This document shows positions 51,604 to 59,653 of a stretch of 64,000 nucleotides of DNA, piece by piece (the stretch's first letter is position 1; each line of letters starts with the position of its first letter). The translations under genes were made by a program, and so were the position numbers. Under the pieces are notes generated by a model. The model saw nothing but the letters and a program-made list of their open reading frames with translations, searched no databases and was not told where the DNA came from. The stretch lies in assembly GCA_038238555.1 (NCBI GenBank), contig JBBRXP010000002.1, forward strand, positions 31,990 to 95,989, read 5' to 3'. The stretch comes from JANNXQ01 sp038238555. Lineage in GTDB: Bacteria; Verrucomicrobiota; Verrucomicrobiia; Chthoniobacterales; Chthoniobacteraceae.

Positions 51604-52734
51604 CTACTTTCCGTCGTCCGGAGGCAGGCCCACTTCGCTCGGCGGGGAGAAGGCGCGGGAGGGCTGCCGAACGTCGTCGCGGCGCCAGCCCTGGCTCTTG
51701 GCGAGGAGCTCGGCGAGCTCGAGCGGCCACTCGGCGTTCTTGAAAAAGTCGCTGGCTTTATTGTCCTTCAATTCGCGGAAGGTCGAAACGAAAATCAAAT
51801 TCTCTCGCGAGCCTTCGATGCCGAGCGCGGGATAACGGCGGACGGCTTCCTCCTGCGCGCCTTTCGTGGCCGCGGCAGCCAGTGCCGCGGCGGATGGCTC
51901 GATGGCGGCGGCGGGCTCCGCGGCGGGTGGCGCGGCGATCTTCTCCGTCGCCGGTTCTGGCAGGATCTCCACCGCCGCCGCGGGCAGTGCGATGCGCAGG
52001 TCCCGCACTTTGAAGGTGACTTCGCCGTCGCGAGTCTCGGCCAGCGCGAAGAGATCGCCGGCCTTGATGAGGAAGGTTTTCTTTTCGATCACGACGCGCG
52101 AATCCTTGAGCGCGCGAACGCGCGGGCCGGCTTTGGGATCCGGCGGCGTGAGCGCAAATGCTTCCGTGATGTGCGGCGGGGCGGGCTCCGGCGCGAGGCT
52201 CGGCGCCGCGATCTTCGTCGCCGGCAGGGGCGCGATGGCAACGCCGTCGAGGCCGGTGAAGGCCCGTTCGCTCAACGCAAAGAGAGCGCCGAGCAGACAC
52301 ACGATGCCGAGCGCGAGAAAGACTCCGTGCTTTTGCCGAAAGGTGTGCAGCCGCGCGAGGACGTAGAGCACCGTGAAAGTCGAGAGACACGCCACCAGCG
52401 CGAGGAGCGCGCGCGGGCCGACGACAAACATCGCCGCGCCGGAAATCAGCAGCGCGAGAAAGAGCGTGCCGATGCCGAAGGCCAGATTGCGTGGCGCCGC
52501 ATCCTGCCCGTGCGCGTTGGGCAGATGTACATAGCGCGGTTGAAAATCTTCCGCTCGCCGCGCCGTCGCAACGGCGGGGAATGGCGTGGGCGTGGAAAGC
52601 GGGCGGCGCTCGAAGTGCGATCCCGACGGGCGACCGGCAAGCGCGGCCGCCAGGCTCGGCAATTCAGGACGCTGCTGAGTTTCGATGGGAAGATCGCGGG
52701 ATTGGGGGAGGCTCACGGGCGGCAAGAATGACAT
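51604..52734 (-). CDS. hypothetical membrane protein with a periplasmic Ala/Pro-rich domain
   Basis: 376 residues, no family recognised. Residues 1-80 are a Pro-rich cytoplasmic leader. Three hydrophobic segments follow (about 82-105 LAFGIGTLFLALLISGAAMF, about 107-127 ALLALVACLSTFTVLYVLA, about 137-155 VFLALGIVCLLGALFALS). A soluble domain then has VRALKDSRVVIEKKTFLIKA, GDLFALAETRDGEVTFKVRD and an Ala/Pro/Glu-rich linker, ending with SRENLIFVSTFRELKDNKAS. The domain RVVIEKKTFLIKAGDLFALA may be a small SH3-like barrel; that is a guess. Confidence 0.7.
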   Translation of the reverse strand: MSFLPPVSLPQSRDLPIETQQRPELPSLAAALAGRPSGSHFERRPLSTPTPFPAVATARRAEDFQPRYVHLPNAHGQDAAPRNLAFGIGTLFLALLISGAAMFVVGPRALLALVACLSTFTVLYVLARLHTFRQKHGVFLALGIVCLLGALFALSERAFTGLDGVAIAPLPATKIAAPSLAPEPAPPHITEAFALTPPDPKAGPRVRALKDSRVVIEKKTFLIKAGDLFALAETRDGEVTFKVRDLRIALPAAAVEILPEPATEKIAAPPAAEPAAAIEPSAAALAAAATKGAQEEAVRRYPALGIEGSRENLIFVSTFRELKDNKASDFFKNAEWPLELAELLAKSQGWRRDDVRQPSRAFSPPSEVGLPPDDGK

Positions 52735-52813
52735 GCGCCGCGGATTTCGCGATGCATTATTTGCTCATGCGCAGAGGAAATGGCGGGAGGGTGTTCGCGG
52801 CATCGCTGTTTTT

Positions 52814-52887
52814 GGACAATGGAATGGGGACGAAGGAATTTGTGTCTTTAGTTCTTCAAAAAAAATCCTCTCCTAATTCCTTTGTCC
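52814..52887. repeat. heptamer palindrome, GGACAAT/GGAATGG family
   Basis: GGA recurs at 52814, 52821, 52828 and 52835 in exact 7-nt register. GGACGAAGGAATT (52828-52840) pairs with AATTCCTTTGTCC (52875-52887), 12 of 13. It lies between the 3' end of the flavoprotein gene and the 5' end of the membrane-protein gene on the minus strand. Confidence 0.75.
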
Positions 52888-52901
52888 TCTGCTCTGTCCG
52901 G

Positions 52902-53963
52902 CTAAAGAAAGTCCAATGACTGCGGCGGCCCGACGACCTTGGCGGTGAGAAAGCGGAGCAGCGCGGGAAGAGGGCGCGCGATTTCGACCGCCGCGCTTGC
53001 GAGATGGGGTGAGAGCACCGCGGCTTTCGCCAGTCGATTCACCCACAGCCGGCCGCGATAAAGTCGCGCGTGGCTCGCGGTGTAATCGGAGATTTTTTCG
53101 CTCGCGATGCAATCTGCCGCGAGCACGCCGCTGGCCAGCGCGTAGTAGATGCCTTCGCCGGTGAAGGGCTCGACGACTCGCGCGGCGTCGCCCGCGAGCA
53201 ATAGATTTCCGTGCTCCGGCGGGATGGGGCGGCGAGCCAGCGGCGTGATGGTCCGCCACGCCTGATCCGCCGGCAGCGTGAAGCGCGAGACGGCCCACGC
53301 CTTGATTTCATCGAGGTCTGCCGGACGCGCGACGAGACACACATTGAGCAGCCCGGCGCCGACGCTGGCGACGCCCGCGTAACCGCGCGGTAGAAATTGC
53401 AGCGCGACATTTTCGCCGAAGTCCGCGGGCGCCGTGGTGTACGTCTGAAGGCCCACGCGATCGCGGATGGGCGCGGGTGTAAGGCCGAGCAAGCGCGCGA
53501 CAGAGGAGTTGCGGCCATCGGCGGCGACGAGCGCGCGCGCGGTAAATGCGCCCTCGCTGGTCTCGATCTTCCATCCCTGCGCGATGGCCGTGACCGTCGT
53601 GCCTTCTCGAATCTCCGCGCCGAGTTCGCCCGCTCGCCGGAGCAGGATTTCATCGAGGAGCCGCCGCGAGATGGCAATTGCGCGAGCCGGCAGAGCCACC
53701 TGCACGCGCCGGCCGCGATTGCCGATGAACTCGACGTGCCCGAGACGTGCGTGCGGCGCCGCGAGCACTTTTTTCGTGACGCCCAGTCGGTCGAAGATCG
53801 GCCAGCACGCTGGATTCAGGCAATCGCCGCACACCTTGTCGCGCGGGAAGATCGAGCGCTCGAGCAGCAATGTGCGCAGGCCAGAGGCAGCGCACAGCGC
53901 GGCGCACGCACCGCCGGCCGGCCCCCCTCCGACGATGGCCACATCGTAGGCAATCACGGCCAC
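52902..53963 (-). CDS. geranylgeranyl-reductase-like FAD-dependent oxidoreductase
   Basis: 353 residues from GTG 53963, whose first base is shared with the hemW TAG stop. DVAIVGGGPAGGACAALCAA is the FAD motif. FPRDKVCGDCLNPACWPIFD is the K-x-C-G-(D/E) signature of the geranylgeranyl reductase/halogenase-like group. LVAADGRNSSVARLLG and NLLLAGDAARVVEPFTGEGI, then YYALASGVLAAD (GD motif), complete the fold. It may reduce isoprenoid chains or act in quinone or pigment synthesis; the substrate is not inferable. Translationally coupled to hemW. Confidence 0.85.
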   Translation of the reverse strand: MAVIAYDVAIVGGGPAGGACAALCAASGLRTLLLERSIFPRDKVCGDCLNPACWPIFDRLGVTKKVLAAPHARLGHVEFIGNRGRRVQVALPARAIAISRRLLDEILLRRAGELGAEIREGTTVTAIAQGWKIETSEGAFTARALVAADGRNSSVARLLGLTPAPIRDRVGLQTYTTAPADFGENVALQFLPRGYAGVASVGAGLLNVCLVARPADLDEIKAWAVSRFTLPADQAWRTITPLARRPIPPEHGNLLLAGDAARVVEPFTGEGIYYALASGVLAADCIASEKISDYTASHARLYRGRLWVNRLAKAAVLSPHLASAAVEIARPLPALLRFLTAKVVGPPQSLDFL

Positions 53964-55066
53964 TACACGAAGGTCCGGGCCACTGCATCCGCCATGAGCT
54001 TGCCCCGCCGGGTGAGGACTGCGCGGCCCGCGCGTTCTTCGATGAAACCAAGGGCGCGAAACTCCTGCACCGCATCCGGCCAGCGCGCGAGATCGGCGAG
54101 CGGCACGCCCCGCGCGGTGCGCATGGCAAAGGCGGCGATCTCGCCCTCGCGCGTCGCCGGCGTGAGATGTTCGCGGAAGCTCACCGCGGATTCTCCGCTG
54201 CGCACACGCCGCGTGTACTGCGCGGTGTCCGAGATATTTTGCCAGCGTTCGAAACCCGCGGTGGAGAAAGCGCTCGGGCCAAAGCCGAGGTAATCCGCGC
54301 CGCTCCAGCAGGCAGCGTTGTGCCGCGACTCGCAGCCGCGCTGCGCGTAGTTTGAGATCTCGTAGTGCGCGAAACCGGCGGCGTGCAGTGTGTCCAGGGT
54401 CGTTTCAAAAAGCGCGGCGTCGAGTGCGTCGTCCTGCCGATATTCGCCGCCGCACAGCTTGCGAAAATATTCCGTGTCCTCCTCGTAGGTGAGGCAATAA
54501 GCCGACACGTGCTGTGGCCCGAGCGCGATCGTTTTTTCGAGCGTGGCCTGCCATTGCGCGAGCGTCTGGCCGGGCACGGCGAACATCAGATCGATGTTGA
54601 GATTCCCAAAACCCACCTCGCGCAACAGCTCATATGTCCGCTCCGCCTGGGCTGCGGTGTGCACGCGGCCGAGCGTGGCGAGCAGGCCGTCGTCCCACGA
54701 TTGCACGCCGAGGCTGAGCCGCGTGACGCCTCCATCGCGCAGCAGCCGCGCCTTGTCCGCGCGGACCGTCGCCGGGTTGGCTTCGAGGCTCCATTCCTCG
54801 AGCTGCGAGAGATCGAGCCGCGCGCGCAATCCGGTGAAGAGGTAGTCGAGTTGCTCGACCGGGAGCGCGCTCGGTGTGCCGCCGCCGAAGTAGAGCGTGC
54901 GCGGCTTGAGTTCATAAAGCTCGGCGACGATCTCGACCTCGCGCAGCAGCGCATCGAGAAAACCGCGCGTCTTATTTTTCCCGCCCACCTCGACATAGAA
55001 GCAGCAATACGGACACAGCTTCGGGCAGAAGGGGATGTGGAAATAGAGATGGTGAATCGCCGGCAT
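53963..55066 (-). CDS. hemW: HemW-family radical SAM protein
   Basis: 367 residues from ATG 55066 (MPAIHHLYFHIPFCPKLCPY); an ATG 12 codons earlier is possible but would enter the MFS gene end. The cluster motif is CPKLCPYCCFY (CxxxCxxC). TLYFGGGTPSALPVEQLDYL, EWSLEANPATVRADKARLLR, VTRLSLGVQSWDDGLLATLG, NLNIDLMFAVPGQTLAQWQA and HVSAYCLTYEEDTEYFRK are those of HemW/HemN-like proteins; HYEISNYAQRG and ADYLGFGPSAFS close it. HemW is known as a heme chaperone, not a coproporphyrinogen oxidase. Next gene overlaps by one base. Confidence 0.9.
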   Translation of the reverse strand: MPAIHHLYFHIPFCPKLCPYCCFYVEVGGKNKTRGFLDALLREVEIVAELYELKPRTLYFGGGTPSALPVEQLDYLFTGLRARLDLSQLEEWSLEANPATVRADKARLLRDGGVTRLSLGVQSWDDGLLATLGRVHTAAQAERTYELLREVGFGNLNIDLMFAVPGQTLAQWQATLEKTIALGPQHVSAYCLTYEEDTEYFRKLCGGEYRQDDALDAALFETTLDTLHAAGFAHYEISNYAQRGCESRHNAACWSGADYLGFGPSAFSTAGFERWQNISDTAQYTRRVRSGESAVSFREHLTPATREGEIAAFAMRTARGVPLADLARWPDAVQEFRALGFIEERAGRAVLTRRGKLMADAVARTFV

Positions 55067-55098
55067 CGTCCGCAGTTTCTCACAATCCAGCTTCCTAC

Positions 55099-56364
55099 TC
55101 ACCGCTCCCGCGTCTGACCGCTGTGGTGCGGTGGCTTGACGAGGAAGGTGACTGCCGCCGCCGCCACGAGCAGCGCGGCGGAGCAGTAGTATGCGAAGGT
55201 GAAGGTGTGCGTCTGGTCATAGACCTTGCCGGCGAGCAGCGGGAGCAGGAAGCCGGCGACGCCCCACGCCGTGAAGACGAGGCCGTAGTTCACGCCGAAA
55301 TTTTTCAATCCGTAGAAGTCTTTCGTAATCGAGGGAAAGAGCGCGAGGTTGGCTCCGTAGTTGGCGCCGATGGCCGCCGAAAGCAGCACCAGCGCGGGTG
55401 TGGCGCCGAGCACGCTGCCGGTCCGGGCTTGGGAGAGCAGCAGGATGAGGAGCGCCTGCAGGAGGAAGCAGATGCACAATGTCGCGCGCCTTCCGATCTT
55501 GTCAGACACGCTGCCGGCGATCACGCGGCCCGCGCCGTTGCCCACGGCCAGGCAGGCCACGAGCAGGTAGCCCAGCTTCAGGCCGCTCTGCACGTCCACG
55601 ATTTTGGCGAGCTTCGAGATGATCATGAGTCCCGCGCCGGCCCCGCACACGTACATGAACCACAGCAGGTAAAACTGCCACGTCAGGAGCACTTCGCCGG
55701 GGGTGAAGTCTTCCTTGGAAAGCGTGGCGCCGATCGCTGGCGGCACGTGTCCCGTCGGGACGAAGCCCGGAGGCGGTGCTTGCAAAAGTTGCGAGAGGCC
55801 CACCACCACCACGAGGAATCCGACGCCGAGCCAGAGCATTGTAAACGGAACGCCATGTCGATTGATCAAGCCTTCCGCGAGCGGCGCGACATACACGCTG
55901 GCGAGGCCGAAACCGGCGACCACGATGCCTGCGATCGACCCGGTGCGCGCGGCGGGGAACCACTTCACAGCCGGCGGCGTGGTCGATGCGTAGCCGCAGC
56001 CAAAGCCCGCGCCCGCCAGCACTCCGAAGCCGAGGATGTAGCCGAGCGGCGAAGTCGTGGTGCTCGCGAAAATCATCCCCGCGCCGACGAGCACGCCGCC
56101 TAGCGTGGCCACGATGCGCGGGCCGATGCGATCTTGCATGCGGCCCGCCGGCACCATCACGAGCGCAAAGACGAGGCACGCCACGGAGTAAGGCATGGAC
56201 CGGTCGGCCTCGGTCCAATTCCAGCCGGCGGGAATTTTTTTGCTCACCACGCTCCACGAGTAGAGCACGCCCAGCGCGAGATTGATCCCCAAGCCCGCGA
56301 GCGCCACGAGCCAGCCGTGATTTTTTACCGGCGGTTGCGCGGAGAGGATTTGGTTCGTCGTCAT
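55099..56364 (-). CDS. MFS carrier of the oxalate/formate antiporter-like (OFA) family
   Basis: 421 residues, 12 transmembrane segments. GWLVALAGLGINLALGVLYS, then WSVVSKKIPAGWNWT, the OFA hallmark; VPAGRMQDRIGPRIVATLGG (loop 2-3), FGVLAGAGFGCGYASTTPPA and VKWFPAARTGSIAGIVVAG (family signature), GRVIAGSVSDKIGRR (loop 8-9). It probably exchanges small carboxylates across the inner membrane. First gene of the minus-strand run with hemW and the flavoprotein. Confidence 0.9.
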   Translation of the reverse strand: MTTNQILSAQPPVKNHGWLVALAGLGINLALGVLYSWSVVSKKIPAGWNWTEADRSMPYSVACLVFALVMVPAGRMQDRIGPRIVATLGGVLVGAGMIFASTTTSPLGYILGFGVLAGAGFGCGYASTTPPAVKWFPAARTGSIAGIVVAGFGLASVYVAPLAEGLINRHGVPFTMLWLGVGFLVVVVGLSQLLQAPPPGFVPTGHVPPAIGATLSKEDFTPGEVLLTWQFYLLWFMYVCGAGAGLMIISKLAKIVDVQSGLKLGYLLVACLAVGNGAGRVIAGSVSDKIGRRATLCICFLLQALLILLLSQARTGSVLGATPALVLLSAAIGANYGANLALFPSITKDFYGLKNFGVNYGLVFTAWGVAGFLLPLLAGKVYDQTHTFTFAYYCSAALLVAAAAVTFLVKPPHHSGQTRER

Positions 56365-56532
56365 CGAGCCGGAACGCTAGCAAGGTGCCCGCGGCAGGAG
56401 CAAGACCCCTCACATCCCGCCGTTGTCGATCGAGGCGACGCAAACAACGGGCGCTCTTATTGCCTTGGGCTGGCATATTCCAACCTTTCAGGCTGGACTG
56501 ACTGCGGGTTTACTAACACGCCCCTACCACTT

Positions 56533-57072
56533 ATGACCGACGACTACATCACTCTCACCCGCGATCTCGAGGCCACGCAGATTCCCACCGGCACAGTCGT
56601 TACGCTGCCCGCGGGCAGCAGCGTGCGGATCACGCAAGCCCTCGGCGGCAGCTACACCGTGCACGCCACCAGCCACGGCGGGCTCTTCCGCATCCGGGAT
56701 GAAGATGCCGGCGCGCTCGGGCAGGTGGCCGCGGCGAAGACGGCCGACGACGGACCTTTCGACGAGCAGAGAGTGTGGGCGCAACTGCGCGAATGCTTTG
56801 ACCCGGAGATCCCCGTGAACATCGTCGATCTCGGCCTCATCTACAGCGTCGCCACCAGCGACGACGAGAGCGGAGCAGGCAAACGCGTGAGCGTGAAGAT
56901 GACGCTCACCGCGCCCGGCTGCGGCATGGGCCCGACCCTCGCGCGCGACGCCGAGCAGCGCATCCTCGCCGTCCCTGGCGTCGCGAGTGCGGCGGTCGAG
57001 TTGGTGTGGGATCCGCCGTGGAGCCCGGCGCTCATCTCGCCGGCGGGCAAGGAGCAACTCGGGATGGAGTGA
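56533..57072 (+). CDS. sufT: SufT-like Fe-S assembly protein (MIP18/DUF59 family with N-terminal extension)
   Basis: 179 residues from ATG 56533. The N-terminal part (VVTLPAGSSVRITQALGGSY, TVHATSHGGLFRI) is that of 'putative Fe-S assembly protein SufT'. The C-terminal MIP18 domain has VWAQLRECFDPEIPVNIVDL, GLIYSV, MTLTAPGCGMGPTLARDAEQ (TAPGCG Cys), and VELVWDPPWSPALIS. It matures Fe-S proteins. A small hairpin CCAACC-TTTCA-GGCTGG lies upstream near 56480. No sufBCD genes in the window. Followed by a perfect-centre palindrome and the nucleotidyltransferase. Confidence 0.92.
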   Translation: MTDDYITLTRDLEATQIPTGTVVTLPAGSSVRITQALGGSYTVHATSHGGLFRIRDEDAGALGQVAAAKTADDGPFDEQRVWAQLRECFDPEIPVNIVDLGLIYSVATSDDESGAGKRVSVKMTLTAPGCGMGPTLARDAEQRILAVPGVASAAVELVWDPPWSPALISPAGKEQLGME

Positions 57073-57082
57073 AGGGAACGTT

Positions 57083-57150
57083 GTGAATGGTGACTGGTGA
57101 CTGGTGGATGGTTGGCGCCATCAATTCACTAATCACCAGTCACAATTCAC
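57083..57150. repeat. heptamer palindrome (GGTGACT type) abutting a start codon
   Basis: A 68-base palindrome centred on GGCGCC (57114-57119). The left arm has GGTGACT-GGTGACT-GGTGGAT; the right arm is the inverted copy, 31 of 37 positions paired, with no loop. The last base is immediately before the ATG at 57151, so the ribosome-binding region of that gene lies inside the stem. Confidence 0.85.
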
Positions 57151-58074
57151 ATGATCCGCACTGCCTTCGTCCTCGGTGCCGGCTTGGGCACGCGGTTGCG
57201 TCCGCTCACCGAGCGGCGGCCAAAGCCGCTCATCCCGGTCGTCAATCGGCCGCTCATCTCCTACGCGTTCGATCACCTGCTCGGCGTGGGCGTCGAGCGC
57301 TTCGTGGTGAATACGCACTGGGCTGCGGAAGCTTATTCCACGGCCTTTCCCGGGCGATCGCATCGCGGAGCGCCCATCGCTTTTCTCCACGAATTCCCCA
57401 CCGTGCTCGAGACCGCGGGCGGCATCAAGAACGCGGAGGACTTGCTGCGCGGCGCGCCCTTCTGGGTCTATAACGGCGACATCCTCACCGACCTCCCGCT
57501 CGACGCGGCTTTGCGCGCGCACTGCGACGGCGGCAATGAAGTCACGCTCGTGCTGCGGTCGAAGGATGGACCGCTGCAAATCTCGTTCGACGAAGCGAGC
57601 GGGCGCGTGACGGACATCGGACGCCGCGTCGATCCCGCGAGCGAGCCGCGCTTTCTCTTCACCGGCATCTCACTCGTGAACCCCGAATTCCTCGCGCGCA
57701 TCCCGCCGGCGACGGTTATCGGCGTCGTGCCGATCTTCTGCGAAATGATCCGCGCAGGCGCGAAGCTCGGCGGCGTGGTCATCGACGAAGGCCGCTGGTG
57801 GGAACTGGGCACGCCCGGGCAATATCTCGCCGTGCATCGGGCGCTGCGGATTTCCGACTTCCGATTTCCGATTCCAGATTGGATCGCACCGAGCGCCCAA
57901 GTCGCACCGAGCGCGCAGATCACCGGCGCGACCGCCGTCGGAGCGCGTGCTCGCATCAGCGCCGGCGCGCGCTTGCACGACTGCATCGTGTGGGAAGATG
58001 CCACAGCCGCGCCGGGTGCGGCGCTCGAGAGTTGCATCGTGGTGCATGGGAGCGGCGAAATCCTCAGGCCATGA
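57151..58074 (+). CDS. NDP-sugar nucleotidyltransferase (mannose-1-phosphate guanylyltransferase-like)
   Basis: 307 residues. AFVLGAGLGTRLRPLTERRP then KPLIPVVNRPLISY is the nucleotidyltransferase start. LETAGGIKNAEDLL, FWVYNGDILTDLPLDAALRA (metal Asp), and WWELGTPGQYLAVHRAL finish the catalytic domain at about residue 232. Residues 234-244 (ISDFRFPIPDW) are encoded by a five-unit heptamer tract. A short left-handed-helix tail follows (APSAQVAPSAQITGATAVGA). It supplies activated sugar for cell-surface or similar glycans. Acceptor sugar uncertain (Man or Glc). Confidence 0.87.
   Translation: MIRTAFVLGAGLGTRLRPLTERRPKPLIPVVNRPLISYAFDHLLGVGVERFVVNTHWAAEAYSTAFPGRSHRGAPIAFLHEFPTVLETAGGIKNAEDLLRGAPFWVYNGDILTDLPLDAALRAHCDGGNEVTLVLRSKDGPLQISFDEASGRVTDIGRRVDPASEPRFLFTGISLVNPEFLARIPPATVIGVVPIFCEMIRAGAKLGGVVIDEGRWWELGTPGQYLAVHRALRISDFRFPIPDWIAPSAQVAPSAQITGATAVGARARISAGARLHDCIVWEDATAAPGAALESCIVVHGSGEILRP
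57849..57883. repeat. heptamer tract inside a coding sequence
   Basis: GATTTCC-GACTTCC-GATTTCC-GATTCCA-GATTGGA, five units in perfect 7-nt register, in frame within the nucleotidyltransferase gene. It is related to the TTTCAGA/TTTCGGA palindrome at 43818-43886. It encodes the linker between the catalytic domain and the hexapeptide-repeat tail. Confidence 0.85.
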
Positions 58075-58342
58075 GCCGCCCCATCCGACGCGCTTTGGAA
58101 ACCAATGAGTCGTGTGTTTCGGTGCGGCATGTCTCTCGCTCAAATCCTCGACCCTGCGCGTCTGTGACGGTACCCGACAAGCCTCCAACTCATTCGATTC
58201 CTTGCCATCGACATTGACGCCATGGATGCCGTGGAACCCCTCGAGCATGGCCGGACGTAGCGGCTCGGGACGCCGGCTTTCGAGCCTGGCGCTGCGGAGA
58301 CTTTGCGAGCGGAGTTGAAGTCCGGCAAAGGCGATTGAACCC

Positions 58343-58505
58343 ATGCTGTTCCCGTACGACTCGCGGCAACGTCCGATGCTGCCCGTGACATTTGAGGTGT
58401 GCTGACGTGACCCTGCGAGTGGAGGCGCTGGCTGACAGCGGCGCCGATGTGAATGTGCTGCCTTCGAGCGTAGGACGTGAGCTGGCCAGTGCGTTTAAGC
58501 CGTAA
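58343..58505 (+). pseudogene. retropepsin-like aspartyl protease remnant
   Basis: ATG 58343 gives MLFPYDSRQRPMLPVTFEV and then a stop. After a shift near 58400 the DNA continues VTLRVEALADSGADVNVLPS, SVGRELASAFKP, stop at 58503. DSGADVNVLP is the single-domain retropepsin active site (DTGAD). The last 10 bases already belong to the outer inverted repeat at 58496, so the gene was probably cut by that element. I see no gene in 58075-58342; it holds one small hairpin (GGCTCG...CGAGCC near 58262-58287). Confidence 0.6.
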
Positions 58506-58707
58506 CGATGCAGTTGCAGACCAGCGCGGAGAAGACAAAACGCAGAGACGCAGAGGCGCAGAGGACGCGGAGGATGAATTGAGCCAAGGCATCCGGCTCA
58601 CACCATTTGGTAGGAACTGAAGCGCGTTACCTTTGCGCCCTCCGCGCCTCTGCGTCTCTGCGTTTTCCTCCACCCTCGCTCACTCCCTATTGCATCGTTA
58701 CGGCTTA
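58496..58707. mobile_element. 212-base MITE-like element with nested inverted repeats
   Basis: The outer arms are a perfect 17-base inverted repeat, TAAGCCGTAACGATGCA (58496-58512) and its complement (58691-58707). Inside, 24 bases in from each end, lies a second 37-base inverted repeat built of CGCAGAGA-type octamers (58537-58573 and 58630-58666; 33 of 37 paired). No open frame inside. Symmetry and position between two gene fragments suggest a nonautonomous insertion, but I see no target duplication and no transposase, so the mobile label is inference. Confidence 0.5.
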
Positions 58708-58953
58708 GAGCCAGGCGCCGCGCGCAAGCGTGCGGGCCGTGCAGCGAGCGAAAGTTTCGGCAGCGAGGACGGCGCGGAAGTCGCGGGGCCGTCGTTGCGA
58801 ATCCATCTGTGGAGTACCCTGCACCCGCAGGCCAGGCTCCTCGTCACGATCATTGAGAATGGCGCGGAGGGCGCGCAAGCGGAGCGCCAGGGCTGGAGCG
58901 CCCTGAGCAAACACGCAATGTCCCGCGTCTTCGGCGACGACGAGCCGGATTAA
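58708..58953 (+). pseudogene. 3' fragment of a small, possibly antitoxin-like gene
   Basis: After the element the frame continues to a TAA at 58953: LRIHLWSTLHPQARLLVTII, ENGAEGAQAERQGWSALSKH, AMSRVFGDDEPD. The pattern LLVTI.E.... W..LS...L.R..GDDEPD recalls the C-terminus of small AbrB/DUF104-like antitoxins. There is no start or N-terminal domain. Weak identification. Confidence 0.3.
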
Positions 58954-59192
58954 CTCTGCCGCCGATGCCGTGCAAGATCATCGCGGTCGCTGCTTATCAC
59001 GACCCACCACGCCCCCACCCGGCGGTATCGCTGGGTTCCGTCCACCCAATCCTCACACATCTCCCTGAGATTGCCGTCGAGATCGTAAACACCCAAGCCG
59101 TTCGCCGAGAAGGAGCCCACTGGGGAAGTGCGTGCGAAGGCACCCGTGCAGCCCGCGATAAAGCCTTTGGGGCCCAGTCCCTCCGAGCTCAC
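58950..59192 (-). pseudogene. formylglycine-generating-enzyme (SUMF1) domain fragment 1
   Basis: 80 codons on the minus strand: TSPVGSFSANGLGVYDLDGN then LREMCEDWVDGTQRYRR. This is the PVGSF.AN.LGLYDM.GNV.EWCEDW core of FGE-sulfatase/SUMF1 domains, altered (EMCEDW for EWCEDW). The N-terminal half and the C-terminal GFR.V end are missing. Not an active formylglycine-generating enzyme. Confidence 0.75.
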
Positions 59193-59251
59193 GTGCAGTA
59201 GAAACTACGGGTCCGAAGGAGGAAAAGCGCCGTGGCCGCTATCGGCGCGAG

Positions 59252-59653
59252 TCAATAGGCGAAGAGCGGGACGAACCCCGCCTGCTCGAAATGATGATTG
59301 TGAGAGAGTGCCTCGCGCAAACGCTCCTGTTTCATCACCACAAAGGAGATACAATCGGTCAACGACCAGTATTTGTCGGGGCGCCAGCGATCCAAATCCA
59401 GGCCGCGCTCGAAGAGCTGGTCGCTCTCCATGAAAATGAGCACATCGGATTGACGTGCCAGCCGATCGAAAAGAATGACGACGCTTTCCCGCCACACGGG
59501 CGCATTGAGTGCATCCGCCACTTCGGCAAGCACCCAGCGAGTGGTGACCAGTTCCCGTTCCTGTTGCTCGGAACGCTGAGCGACCCGGTCGTGAGCCGTG
59601 TCGTTCGCATTGAGCAGGGCGATGAAATAAAAGGTGTCGGCGAAAACTTGCAT
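59252..59653 (-). CDS. PIN-domain toxin (VapC-like RNase)
   Basis: 133 residues. MQVFADTFYFIALLNANDTA supplies the first Asp (ADT.Y..AL.N..D..H), VTTRWVLAEVADALNAPVWR the Glu, and YWSLTDCISFVVMKQERLRE the second Asp (SLTDCISF.VM, diagnostic). The ATG follows directly on the antitoxin stop (TGA-ATG). It would cleave RNA, often tRNA, when released. Intact within a region of gene fragments. Confidence 0.92.
   Translation of the reverse strand: MQVFADTFYFIALLNANDTAHDRVAQRSEQQERELVTTRWVLAEVADALNAPVWRESVVILFDRLARQSDVLIFMESDQLFERGLDLDRWRPDKYWSLTDCISFVVMKQERLREALSHNHHFEQAGFVPLFAY

Noticed and set aside
58708..58953. A complete gene starting at 58633
   Set aside because: The proposed N-terminus is translation of the repeat arm; only the last about 50 codons look protein-like.
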